The notes under the pieces were generated by a model. The model had not been told where the DNA came from, made no database searches, and saw only the letters and a program-made list of their open reading frames with translations. A DNA stretch of 7,321 nucleotides from an uncultured bacterium (GTDB lineage: Bacteria; Verrucomicrobiota; Kiritimatiellia; CAIKKV01): contig CAIKKV010000130.1 of assembly GCA_903828035.1 (NCBI GenBank), positions 1 through 7,321 of the forward strand. The letters are read 5' to 3'. A program made the translations under genes and the position numbers. This document shows positions 1 through 5,563 of the stretch, piece after piece; positions within the stretch are counted from its first letter, which is position 1, and each line of letters begins with the position of its first letter.

Positions 1-29
1 CCTTGGTTGAGCGAGGAGTGGGGTAAGTT

Positions 30-860
30 ATGGCTCTGAAAAGCTTTAAGCCGACAACGAAGAGCCGCCGCTTTATGGTCCTGAGCGCGTTTGACGAGCT
101 CACGAAGAATAAGCGGCCGGAACGCGCGTTGTTGGAATCGCAGAAGAAGGCGGGCGGCCGCAATAACATGGGGCGGATCACGGTCCGTCACCAGGGCGGC
201 GGGCACAAGCAGCAATACCGCCTGATCGATTTCAAGCGGGACAAGCATGGTATTCCGGCCAAGGTTTCGGCCGTTGAGTACGATCCGAACCGCTCGGCGC
301 GGCTCGCGCTGCTCGTCTACGCGGATGGCGAGAAGCGCTACATCATCTGCCCGGCCGGGCTGCTGGTGGGCGCCTCGGTCATGTCCGGCCCCGAGGCCGA
401 GCCGACCCTGGGCAACACGCTGCCCCTGGCCAAGATCCCCCTGGGGATCCCGATGCACAACGTCGAGCTGCGCCCCGGCAAGGGCGCGCAGATGGTGCGC
501 ACGGCCGGCGCGGTCGCGTCGATCATGTCGAAAGAGGAACAGTACGCCGTGGTCCAGATGCCTTCGGGCGAGGCGCGGCGCATCAAGCTCACCTGCATGG
601 CGACCATCGGCCAGGTCGGCAACACCGACCATGAGAATATCAAGTCGGGCAAGGCGGGCCGCAAGCGCTGGCTGGGCGTCCGGCCTACCGTTCGCGGCGT
701 GGCCATGAATCCGGTCGACCATCCGATGGGCGGCGGCGAAGGCCGTACGTCAGGCGGCGGTCACCCGGTGACGCCGTGGGGTCAGCTCACGAAGGGCAAG
801 AAGACCCGGCACAAACGCAAGACGTCGGAGAAGTTCATCGTCAGCCGGAGAAAGAAATAA
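30..860 (+). CDS. rplB: 50S ribosomal protein L2
   Basis: L2 is a primary 23S rRNA-binding protein of the large subunit. It helps join the subunits and supports the peptidyl-transferase centre. The 276-residue product is the usual bacterial length (about 273–277) and is complete. An N-terminal OB-like RNA-binding domain (about residues 40–120) is followed by an SH3-like domain (about 125–205) and the glycine-rich basic C-terminal tail. The [12 protein letters not shown] segment (228–239) contains His231, which corresponds to the His229 of E. coli L2 implicated in peptidyl transfer. The next-but-one residue is Met233, where E. coli has His. A GAGGAG sequence at 13–18 lies 11 nt before the ATG. 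The first ten bases (ending TGA at 8–10) could be the end of an upstream rplW, the usual neighbour, but too little is present to call it. rpsS starts 3 nt after the stop. Confidence 0.98.
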   Translation: MALKSFKPTTKSRRFMVLSAFDELTKNKRPERALLESQKKAGGRNNMGRITVRHQGGGHKQQYRLIDFKRDKHGIPAKVSAVEYDPNRSARLALLVYADGEKRYIICPAGLLVGASVMSGPEAEPTLGNTLPLAKIPLGIPMHNVELRPGKGAQMVRTAGAVASIMSKEEQYAVVQMPSGEARRIKLTCMATIGQVGNTDHENIKSGKAGRKRWLGVRPTVRGVAMNPVDHPMGGGEGRTSGGGHPVTPWGQLTKGKKTRHKRKTSEKFIVSRRKK

Positions 861-863
861 ACT

Positions 864-1145
864 ATGGGACGCTCTCTTAAAAAGGGTCCGTTTGTCGACG
901 ACTGCCTCTTGAAGAAAGTCGAGCGGCTGAACAAGAACAACGAGAAGCGCGCGATCAAGACCTGGTCGCGGCGGTCGATGGTGATCCCGGATTTCATCGG
1001 GCACACCTTCGCCGTGCACAATGGCAAGCAGCACATCTCGGTGTACATTACTGAAAACATGGTGGGCCACCGGTTGGGCGAGTTTGCGCCGACCCGTATC
1101 TTCCGTAAGCACGGCACGCATACGGACAAGACCGTGGCGAAATAA
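864..1145 (+). CDS. rpsS: 30S ribosomal protein S19
   Basis: S19 sits in the head of the small subunit, binds 16S rRNA together with S13 and lies close to the A-site tRNA. The product is 93 residues, normal for the family (about 92). It opens with the conserved [12 protein letters not shown] and carries the family signature [13 protein letters not shown] at 66–78, followed by the basic tail. The start codon lies only 3 nt past the rplB stop. The nearest purine-rich sequence is GGAG at 847–850, inside the rplB end, so translation is probably coupled to rplB. Downstream the usual partner rplV does not follow directly: there is a 41-nt gap with a small hairpin and then an extra ORF. Confidence 0.97.
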   Translation: MGRSLKKGPFVDDCLLKKVERLNKNNEKRAIKTWSRRSMVIPDFIGHTFAVHNGKQHISVYITENMVGHRLGEFAPTRIFRKHGTHTDKTVAK

Positions 1146-1150
1146 CCTGA

Positions 1151-1168
1151 AACCGCAAGATCGCGGTT
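1151..1168 (+). other. small hairpin between rpsS and the extra ORF
   Basis: AACCGC (1151–1156) and GCGGTT (1163–1168) are exact inverted repeats around a 6-nt loop, starting 5 nt after the rpsS stop. No U-run follows, so it does not look like an intrinsic terminator. It lies just before the Shine-Dalgarno sequence of the extra ORF and could affect mRNA stability or translation of that gene. A 6-bp stem can arise by chance in GC-rich DNA. Confidence 0.3.
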
Positions 1169-1173
1169 GACGC

Positions 1174-1178
1174 GAGGG
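1174..1178 (+). promoter_or_regulatory. Shine-Dalgarno sequence for the GTG-started extra ORF
   Basis: GAGGG lies 8 nt before the GTG at 1187. This frame is closed by a TGA at 1148, and no ATG, GTG or TTG codon occurs in it between that stop and 1187. The GTG is therefore the first usable start. It has sensible ribosome-binding spacing and places a hydrophobic segment at the protein N-terminus. Confidence 0.6.
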
Positions 1179-1186
1179 CGGTTGTT

Positions 1187-1660
1187 GTGCAGAATACTTG
1201 GCTCTCATGGGGGTCGACCGTTCTGGCGCTGATTCTGGCCGGATCCACGGTGGCGTGGGCGGCTGGAGAACCGGGTGAAACCGGGGACGGGTTGCTGGAG
1301 CGGCAGGTCCGGATTTTGTCGGCAGCCCTGGCAGCGGCCCGGAGCGAGGCCGATGCCTTGAAGGCCCGCCTGGACGGGCGGGTGCTGGAGGCGATGCCGG
1401 CGGCGGCGCTGCCGGAGAGCGGTGTCCGGGTGCTGGAGGCGAATCGGGACCTCGGCCTGGTGGTGATGGATGCCGGGGCGCGGCAGGGAGTAAGGGCGGG
1501 CATGGTGCTGATGGCCGTGCGGGGCTCGAAGTCGCTGGCGAGGGTCCGGGTGGTGGATGTGCGGCGCCGGGTGGCCGGCGCGGTGATTGAGGAAGTGTTG
1601 CCGGGGTCTCCCTATCCGGGGCCGGGCGACAGGCTGGTCGTGGTGACGGATGGAGAGTAG
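1187..1660 (+). CDS. predicted exported coiled-coil / beta-domain protein inserted between rpsS and rplV
   Basis: This 157-residue protein is not a ribosomal protein I recognise, and its function is unknown. Residues 11–23 form a hydrophobic segment, and A-W-A at 23–25 would suit signal peptidase I cleavage. The n-region lacks Lys/Arg, so it could instead be an uncleaved anchor. Residues 36–66 are an Ala/Leu/Glu/Arg-rich helix with coiled-coil character. Residues 79–154 alternate short beta-like strands with glycine turns (DAGARQGVRAGM, then a run of Val/Arg strands, then PGDRLVVV). This faintly resembles small beta-barrel domains such as the C-terminal domain of FlgT or the MreC barrel, from pattern memory only. 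No catalytic motif or cysteine is present. The start is GTG with a Shine-Dalgarno sequence, and rplV begins 13 nt after the stop, so it is probably co-transcribed. Codon use differs from neighbours: 7 of 18 glycines are GGG and 3 of 16 arginines are AGG. It is a plausible real gene because start, export signal and stop all fit, but it could be lineage-restricted. Confidence 0.8.
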   Translation: MQNTWLSWGSTVLALILAGSTVAWAAGEPGETGDGLLERQVRILSAALAAARSEADALKARLDGRVLEAMPAAALPESGVRVLEANRDLGLVVMDAGARQGVRAGMVLMAVRGSKSLARVRVVDVRRRVAGAVIEEVLPGSPYPGPGDRLVVVTDGE

Positions 1661-1673
1661 GAAAAGCTGATTT

Positions 1674-2018
1674 ATGCAAGTCACAGCGCTGTCGAAATAT
1701 GTTCGAATCGCGCCGTCGAAGGCGATGGACCTGGCGAAGGCGATCCAAGGGCTTCCGGTTGAGGAAGCCTTGAAGGTGACGTCGTTCAGCCCGCGGAAGG
1801 CCGCGAAGCTGATCGGAAAAACCCTGAGGTCGGCGATGGCGAACGCCGAGCACAACGCCAATCTGGCGGCCGAGGATTTGAAGGTGAAGGAAGCGGTGGT
1901 GACGCCGGGGCCGACGTTCCGTCGCTTCTGGGCGCGGTCGCGCGGATCGGCGAGCCCGATCCGGAAGCGCACGAGCCACATCAAGATTACGTTGACGGAT
2001 GGAAACGCCGGAGCCTAG
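1674..2018 (+). CDS. rplV: 50S ribosomal protein L22
   Basis: L22 binds several 23S rRNA domains, and its extended beta hairpin lines the narrowest part of the nascent-peptide exit tunnel. The 114 residues match the family (about 110). The conserved globular start (ALSKYVRIAPSKAMDL) and the C-terminal KRTSHIKI strand are both present. The tunnel loop is at about 79–96. It keeps Gly79, Pro80, Arg84, Arg88, Gly91 and Ala93 relative to E. coli numbering, but has Trp86, Ala87, Ser92 and Pro95 where E. coli has Met, Pro, Arg and Arg. AGGA at 1659–1662, overlapping the stop of the preceding ORF, may serve as ribosome binding site with long (11-nt) spacing. The stop codon lies in the loop of a short possible hairpin. 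rpsC follows after 27 nt. Confidence 0.97.
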   Translation: MQVTALSKYVRIAPSKAMDLAKAIQGLPVEEALKVTSFSPRKAAKLIGKTLRSAMANAEHNANLAAEDLKVKEAVVTPGPTFRRFWARSRGSASPIRKRTSHIKITLTDGNAGA

Positions 2019-2026
2019 TTCCGGTG
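2006..2026 (+). other. possible hairpin spanning the rplV stop codon
   Basis: CGCCGGA (2006–2012) can pair with TCCGGTG (2020–2026) through seven pairs, one of them G·U, leaving a 7-nt loop that contains the rplV TAG stop. It ends 5 nt before the AAAGGAG ribosome binding site of rpsC. No U-run follows. It may have no function. Confidence 0.25.
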
Positions 2027-2031
2027 GTTTG

Positions 2032-2038
2032 AAAGGAG
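2032..2038 (+). promoter_or_regulatory. strong Shine-Dalgarno sequence for TTG-started rpsC
   Basis: AAAGGAG is close to a perfect anti-16S match and sits 7 nt before TTG at 2046. It supports the TTG as the true start, because the reading from there gives the invariant S3 N-terminus (M)[10 protein letters not shown] with no nearer ATG. Confidence 0.8.
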
Positions 2039-2045
2039 CAAGACA

Positions 2046-2714
2046 TTGGGCCAGAAGGTAAATCCAATTGGGCTGCGCATCTCCGTGACCAAGGAATGGC
2101 GGTCGCGGTGGTTTGCGAGCAAGAAGGCGTTCGGTCCCCTTCTCATCGAGGATGAGGAGATCCGGAAGGTCATCAAGACTCGCCTGAAAGAGGCGGCGGT
2201 TGCTGAGATCCTGATCGAGCGCTACGCGAACCGTGTGCGCGTGACGATCTTCACAGCCCGTCCCGGCGTGGTGATCGGCCGGAAGGGGTCGGACCTGGAA
2301 GTGATTCGCACCGACCTTTCCAAGCAGACCGGCAAGGATTTTTACATCGAGATCCGCGAGGTCCGCAATCCGGACGCGAACGCCCAGCTGGTGGCCGAGA
2401 ATATCGCCCTTCAGCTGGAGCGCCGGGTATCGTTCCGCCGGGCCCTGAAGAGGGCCATCAAGATGGCGATGGACCTGGGCGTGGACGGGATCAAGATCAG
2501 GGTCTCGGGCCGCTTGGGCGGCTCCGAGCTTTCTCGCAGCGAATGGTACAAGGAGGGGCGTGTGCCCCTGCATACCCTGCGGGCGAACATTGAGTACGGG
2601 TTCACCGAGGCACGGACGACGGCCGGCGCGATTGGCGTGAAGGTCTGGATCTGCCGTCCGAAAGTCGACGCGGACAAGGAATCGAAGGGGAAGAGCCATG
2701 GCGCTTATGCCTAA
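2046..2714 (+). CDS. rpsC: 30S ribosomal protein S3
   Basis: S3 lies in the head of the small subunit at the mRNA entry site, next to S10 and S14, and contributes to the ribosome's mRNA helicase activity. The product is 222 residues, within the family range (about 210–235). An N-terminal domain with a type-2 KH fold carries VIGRKG at 76–81. The C-terminal domain starts near residue 108. Arg131, Arg132 and Lys135 align with the E. coli residues linked to mRNA unwinding, and [29 protein letters not shown] is split over the typical C-terminal strand region. The start is TTG, decided by the conserved N-terminus and the strong ribosome binding site. The last 17 nt overlap the start of rplP in another frame, which suggests translational coupling. 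Confidence 0.97.
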   Translation: MGQKVNPIGLRISVTKEWRSRWFASKKAFGPLLIEDEEIRKVIKTRLKEAAVAEILIERYANRVRVTIFTARPGVVIGRKGSDLEVIRTDLSKQTGKDFYIEIREVRNPDANAQLVAENIALQLERRVSFRRALKRAIKMAMDLGVDGIKIRVSGRLGGSELSRSEWYKEGRVPLHTLRANIEYGFTEARTTAGAIGVKVWICRPKVDADKESKGKSHGAYA

Positions 2715-3111
2715 ACGGGTGAAGTTCCGCAAGGTCCAGCGCGGCAATCGCGCCGGGATCGCCTATGCGGGAAGCACACTGGCCTTTGGAGAGTACGGGT
2801 TAAAGGCGCTGGAGCGCACCTGGGTGCGCGGCGTCGTGATCGAAGCCTGCCGCGTGGCGATGAATCGCCATATGAAGCGTAAGGGCAAAGTGTGGGTCCG
2901 GATTTTTCCGGATAAACCGGTGACAAAGAAGCCGCTCGAAACCCGCCAGGGCAAGGGCAAGGGCGCGCCGGAATACTGGGTGTCGGTGGTCCGCCCCGGG
3001 ATGGTGTTGTTCGAACTGGACGGCGTGCCGGAGCCGCTGGCCAAGGAGGCGTTGCGCCTGGCTGCCGCCAAGCTGCCGCTCCGCACGAAGTTCGTGACCC
3101 GTCACGGCTGA
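2698..3111 (+). CDS. rplP: 50S ribosomal protein L16
   Basis: L16 binds 23S rRNA near the A-site tRNA elbow and helps organise the peptidyl-transferase region and 5S rRNA area. The product is 137 residues (E. coli 136) and begins [16 protein letters not shown]. Conserved blocks include GEYGLKALE (31–39) and the loop [13 protein letters not shown] (83–95). Arg83 corresponds to E. coli Arg81, the site hydroxylated in some bacteria. The C-terminal [15 protein letters not shown] is typical. The ATG at 2698 is preferred because AAGGGG lies just upstream. The in-frame ATG at 2707 would remove only three residues and cannot be excluded. The gene overlaps the end of rpsC by 17 nt (8 nt if the later start is used). 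Confidence 0.97.
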   Translation: MALMPKRVKFRKVQRGNRAGIAYAGSTLAFGEYGLKALERTWVRGVVIEACRVAMNRHMKRKGKVWVRIFPDKPVTKKPLETRQGKGKGAPEYWVSVVRPGMVLFELDGVPEPLAKEALRLAAAKLPLRTKFVTRHG

Positions 3112-3130
3112 GAAAAGGGTAAGGATAGCG

Positions 3131-3322
3131 ATGAAGACCAAGCAATTGCGCGAGATGTCGAAAGAGGAACTGGGGGCCAAGCTGGCGGAGACGGATCGCG
3201 AGCTTTTCAACCTGCGGCTCCGGAAATCGTCGGGCCAGATCGAGCAGCCGTTGCGGTTGCGGACGCTGCGCCGGGAGATGGCCCGGATCAAGACATTGAT
3301 GAACCAGGAGCCGAAGGCGTAA
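3131..3322 (+). CDS. rpmC: 50S ribosomal protein L29
   Basis: L29 is a small helical hairpin protein near the tunnel exit, next to L23 and the docking site of trigger factor and SRP. The 63 residues match the family (about 60–70). The characteristic pattern is present: KTKQLREMSKEEL at the start, ELFNLRLRKSSGQIEQP in the middle (residues 24–40), and a second helix LRTLRREMARIKTLM. AAGGA at 3121–3125 precedes the ATG by 5 nt. It sits between rplP and rpsQ as usual, 19 nt after rplP and 15 nt before rpsQ. Confidence 0.96.
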   Translation: MKTKQLREMSKEELGAKLAETDRELFNLRLRKSSGQIEQPLRLRTLRREMARIKTLMNQEPKA

Positions 3323-3337
3323 TCCGAGGAAACAAGC

Positions 3338-3613
3338 ATGGCTGAAGATTCAACTAACAGAGCAGTGCGCAAGGAACGCGTCGGTCGCGTTGTGAGCAAC
3401 AAAATGGCGAAGACCCTCGTCGTCGAGGTGGAGCGCCGCTGGCCGCATCCGGTGTACGGCAAGGTCGTCCGGGAGCAGAAGCGGTTCTACGCGCATGACG
3501 AAAAAGGCGACGCCAAGGTCGGGGACACGGTCCGAATTTCGGAAACCCGCCCCCTCAGCAAACTGAAGCGCTGGCGCCTGGTGGCGGTGGTGGACAAAAA
3601 CCCGCGCGATTAA
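3338..3613 (+). CDS. rpsQ: 30S ribosomal protein S17
   Basis: S17 is an OB-fold protein that binds 16S rRNA early in assembly of the small-subunit body. The product is 91 residues, slightly longer than E. coli S17 (84), because of a short hydrophilic N-terminal stretch before [10 protein letters not shown]. The core is intact, with [11 protein letters not shown], the [19 protein letters not shown] loop (37–55), and the family signature [13 protein letters not shown] at 62–74. GAGGA at 3326–3330 lies 7 nt before the ATG. It is the last gene of the classical S10 operon order, and rplN follows after only 12 nt, so there is no visible break between the S10 and spc parts. Confidence 0.96.
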   Translation: MAEDSTNRAVRKERVGRVVSNKMAKTLVVEVERRWPHPVYGKVVREQKRFYAHDEKGDAKVGDTVRISETRPLSKLKRWRLVAVVDKNPRD

Positions 3614-3625
3614 GGGGCGAATTCG

Positions 3626-3991
3626 ATGATTCAGGAACAGAGTAATCTTGAAGTGGCGGACAACACCGGGGCGCGCCGCGTGCAGTGCTACCGGGTGTAC
3701 GGACAGCGAAAGTCCTACGCGCGGGTCGGCGAAGTCATCCGCGTCTCCGTCAAGGAAGCCCAGCCGGGCGGCATGGTGAAAAAGGGGTCGACCTCCAAGG
3801 CCATCATCGTGCGGACGAAGAAGGCGATCCGTCGCGCCGACGGCACCGCCCTGCGGTTCGACACGAACGCCTGCGTGCTGGTGAACGACAAGCTCGAGCC
3901 GCTGGGGACCCGTATTTTCGGCCCCGTGGCGAGGGAGTTGCGCGAAAAGAATTTCATGAAGATTATTTCGCTGGCACCGGAGGTGGTTTAG
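3626..3991 (+). CDS. rplN: 50S ribosomal protein L14
   Basis: L14 binds 23S rRNA, interacts with L19 and forms an intersubunit bridge to 16S rRNA. It is also the target of the silencing factor RsfS. The 121 residues are nearly the canonical 122. [19 protein letters not shown] opens the protein, and [16 protein letters not shown] (58–73), NACVLVND and the C-terminal [17 protein letters not shown] block are highly typical. AAGGGG at 3612–3617, overlapping the rpsQ stop, is spaced 8 nt from the ATG. The TAG stop is separated from the rplX ATG by 2 nt, and the ribosome binding site for rplX lies within the last codons of this gene. Confidence 0.98.
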   Translation: MIQEQSNLEVADNTGARRVQCYRVYGQRKSYARVGEVIRVSVKEAQPGGMVKKGSTSKAIIVRTKKAIRRADGTALRFDTNACVLVNDKLEPLGTRIFGPVARELREKNFMKIISLAPEVV

Positions 3992-3993
3992 CC

Positions 3994-4326
3994 ATGAAGA
4001 TCAGGAAAAATGATGTCGTGGTGGCGACCAGCGGGAAGAATGCCGTGGCGGACAAGGCGGGCAAGCCGCAGACCGGCAAGATCATCCAGATGTTTCCGGC
4101 GAAGGGCCGGGCCATTGTGGAAGGCTTCAACCTGATGAAGCGCCACATGAAGAAGAGCCAGGACAACCCCAAGGGAGGCATCATCGAAAAGGAGATGCCC
4201 ATGGGTGTCAGCAAGCTCATGCTGTTCTGCCCGGACTGCAAAAAAGGCGTGCGGGTGACCATCAGCCGCGTCGACGGGGCCCGCGTCCGGAAGTGCAAGC
4301 AATGCGGCCACGCGTTCGACGCGTAG
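3994..4326 (+). CDS. rplX: 50S ribosomal protein L24 with C-terminal zinc ribbon
   Basis: L24 is an assembly initiator of the large subunit and binds the 5' domain of 23S rRNA, near the tunnel exit. The product is 110 residues. An N-terminal KOW/SH3-like domain (about 3–45) is followed by the conserved GFNLMKRHMKKSQDNPKGG segment (44–62). The C-terminus then departs from the E. coli type: C79-P-D-C82 and C101-K-Q-C104 form a four-cysteine zinc-ribbon-like pair in a sequence ending CGHAFDA. This variant occurs in some bacterial lineages, by recall. The ATG at 3994 is chosen because GGAGGTG (3979–3985) lies 8 nt upstream and the conserved protein begins there. The frame is open further upstream but overlaps rplN and reads as nonsense. 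Confidence 0.96.
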   Translation: MKIRKNDVVVATSGKNAVADKAGKPQTGKIIQMFPAKGRAIVEGFNLMKRHMKKSQDNPKGGIIEKEMPMGVSKLMLFCPDCKKGVRVTISRVDGARVRKCKQCGHAFDA

Positions 4327-4343
4327 CCAGGGATTGGGGAATT

Positions 4344-4898
4344 ATGCTGCTGAAAGAGACATATAAGAACAAGATCGTGCCGGAGCTCCAGAAGCGGCTC
4401 GCCCTGGCGAACCGCATGCAGGTGCCGCGCATGGAGAAGATTATCCTCAACATGGGCTTCGATGCGGCGATGGACAAGGACGTGATGAAAGTCCTGACCC
4501 AGGAGCTGGCGGTGATCAGCGGGCAGAGGCCCGTCGTCACGAAGTCGCGCAAGAGCATCTCCAACTTCAAGGTCCGCGAGGGCATGAACGTGGGCGCGAA
4601 GGTCACGTTGCGGGGCCCCCGGATGTACGATTTCCTGGAGCGCCTGGTGCATCTGACCCTGCCGCGCATCCGCGATTTCCGCGGCGTGCCGGCCAAGGGG
4701 TTTGACGGCCGCGGCAACTACAACATGGGCCTGACCGAGCAGACGATCTTCCCGGAAATCGATCCCGACAGCGTGAAGACGGTCCAGGGCATGAACATTA
4801 CGATCGTGACGACGGCGAAGACGGACGAGCACTGCAAGCAGCTGTTGGCCATGCTGGGCATGCCGTTCGCCGCAACCGCTTCAGACAAGCAAGCATAA
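4344..4898 (+). CDS. rplE: 50S ribosomal protein L5
   Basis: L5 binds 5S rRNA together with L18, lies in the central protuberance and contacts the P-site tRNA. The 184-residue product fits the family (about 179–187). Conserved parts are LKETYKNKIVPELQKR at the start, the signature around ITGQRP-like VISGQRPVVTKSRKSI (57–72), FKVREGMNVGAKVTLRG (75–91) and GFDGRGNYNMGLTEQ (119–133). The ATG at 4344 is chosen because conservation starts there and AGGG at 4329–4332 lies 11 nt before it. An earlier in-frame ATG at 4293 would add 17 residues that overlap the rplX zinc ribbon and look unrelated to L5. Confidence 0.97.
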   Translation: MLLKETYKNKIVPELQKRLALANRMQVPRMEKIILNMGFDAAMDKDVMKVLTQELAVISGQRPVVTKSRKSISNFKVREGMNVGAKVTLRGPRMYDFLERLVHLTLPRIRDFRGVPAKGFDGRGNYNMGLTEQTIFPEIDPDSVKTVQGMNITIVTTAKTDEHCKQLLAMLGMPFAATASDKQA

Positions 4899-4903
4899 GG
4901 GGG
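4897..4903 (+). promoter_or_regulatory. Shine-Dalgarno sequence for TTG-started rpsN
   Basis: AAGGGGG overlaps the rplE stop codon and sits 7 nt before the TTG at 4911. It supports that TTG as the start of the zinc-type S14 gene, whose translated product then begins with the expected MAK. Confidence 0.7.
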
Positions 4904-4910
4904 ACAGGCG

Positions 4911-5096
4911 TTGGCTAAGATATGTCTAGAGATCAAGGCGGCCCGTCCGCCGAAGTTCAGTTCCCGAGCCTACAACCGCTGCAAGCGCTGCGGCCGCAGG
5001 CATGGCTTCATCCGGAAGTTTCAAGTCTGCCGTATTTGTTTTCGTGAACTGGCTTCCAACGGCCAGATTCCCGGTGTGGTCAAGGCGAGCTGGTAA
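4911..5096 (+). CDS. rpsZ: 30S ribosomal protein S14, zinc-binding (type Z) form
   Basis: S14 binds 16S rRNA in the small-subunit head beside S3 and S19. This is the short 61-residue zinc form, not the roughly 100-residue zinc-free form of E. coli. Four cysteines at 24, 27, 40 and 43 (CKRC and CRIC) form the zinc site, and the central [16 protein letters not shown] block and C-terminal PGVVKASW are diagnostic. The start is TTG, with AAGGGGG 7 nt upstream. It lies in its usual place between rplE and rpsH. Many genomes label it rpsN, so either symbol is acceptable. Confidence 0.97.
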   Translation: MAKICLEIKAARPPKFSSRAYNRCKRCGRRHGFIRKFQVCRICFRELASNGQIPGVVKASW

Positions 5097-5107
5097 GGTG
5101 GAATGAT

Positions 5108-5503
5108 ATGCAGAGCGATCCTATAGCTGATATGCTGACCCGAATTCGGAACGGCCATAGCGCCGGGCTGAAGACGGTCGAGATGAATCACTCCAAGATG
5201 AAGGCCGAGATTGCCCGCGTTCTGAAGCGGGAAGGCTACATCGAGGAGTACGTCGAGGAAGGCGCCGACGCCAAGAAGACGATCACGGTGTCCCTGAAAT
5301 ATTATCACGGCAAAAAGCCCTGCATCACGGGGCTCCGGCGCGTGAGCACACCCGGGCTGCGGCGCTACGTCGCCGCCTCGGATGTGCCCCGGGTGCTGGG
5401 CGGCCTCGGCATTGCGATCTTGACCACGTCCTCCGGCATCCTCACGGACCGCGAGGCCCGTAAGTCGAAGGTCGGCGGCGAACTGTTGTGCATGGTGTGG
5501 TAA
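5108..5503 (+). CDS. rpsH: 30S ribosomal protein S8
   Basis: S8 binds the central domain of 16S rRNA and is a key assembly protein. In E. coli it is also the translational repressor of the spc operon. The product is 131 residues (E. coli 130) and complete. It begins with [14 protein letters not shown] and ends with the family signature region [26 protein letters not shown] (106–131). AAGGTGG (5095–5101), overlapping the rpsN stop, lies 6 nt before the ATG. A 60-nt gap with a strong hairpin separates it from rplF, the longest spacer in the window. Whether S8 represses this operon as in E. coli cannot be seen from the sequence. Confidence 0.97.
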   Translation: MQSDPIADMLTRIRNGHSAGLKTVEMNHSKMKAEIARVLKREGYIEEYVEEGADAKKTITVSLKYYHGKKPCITGLRRVSTPGLRRYVAASDVPRVLGGLGIAILTTSSGILTDREARKSKVGGELLCMVW

Positions 5504-5506
5504 GCC

Positions 5507-5540
5507 ACCGGGGCGGGTCGTACCAAGCCGATCCGCCGGT
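5507..5540 (+). promoter_or_regulatory. bulged hairpin in the rpsH–rplF spacer, possible regulatory mRNA element
   Basis: ACCGG (5507–5511) pairs with CCGGT (5536–5540). After a 2-nt GG bulge (5512–5513), CGGGTCG (5514–5520) pairs with CGATCCG (5529–5535) with one G·U pair. This gives a 12-bp stem and an 8-nt loop. It begins 3 nt after the rpsH stop and is followed by a purine-rich stretch with the rplF ribosome binding site (GAAGGAAG, 5551–5558), not by a U-run. It is therefore unlikely to terminate transcription. It could be an mRNA stability or translation-control element. A protein target is not identifiable. Confidence 0.45.
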
Positions 5541-5563
5541 CCGGGCGAAAGAAGGAAGCGAAC

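Noticed and set aside
1..10. 3' end of rplW (L23)
   Set aside because: A TGA at 8–10 would fit an upstream gene end, and rplW is the usual neighbour, but two codons are too few to support a call.
750..2747. A 665-codon open frame on the minus strand
   Set aside because: It lies opposite five genes, four of them confident ribosomal protein genes, and its translation is low-complexity and rich in Pro/Arg/His. This is the usual shadow of GC-rich codon bias.
3685..3993. Upstream extension of the L24 reading frame
   Set aside because: The extension overlaps rplN out of frame and is not L24-like. A strong ribosome binding site and the conserved N-terminus place the start at 3994.
4293..4343. Upstream extension of L5 by 17 codons
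   Set aside because: These codons overlap the L24 zinc ribbon, have no ribosome binding site and are not conserved in L5. The start at 4344 fits family length.
3963..4832. A 289-codon open frame on the minus strand
   Set aside because: It is antisense to rplX and rplE, with His/Arg/Asp-rich composition and no family resemblance.
5507..5540. Hairpin after rpsH as an intrinsic transcription terminator
   Set aside because: No U-run follows the stem, and downstream genes of the same operon continue without a promoter.
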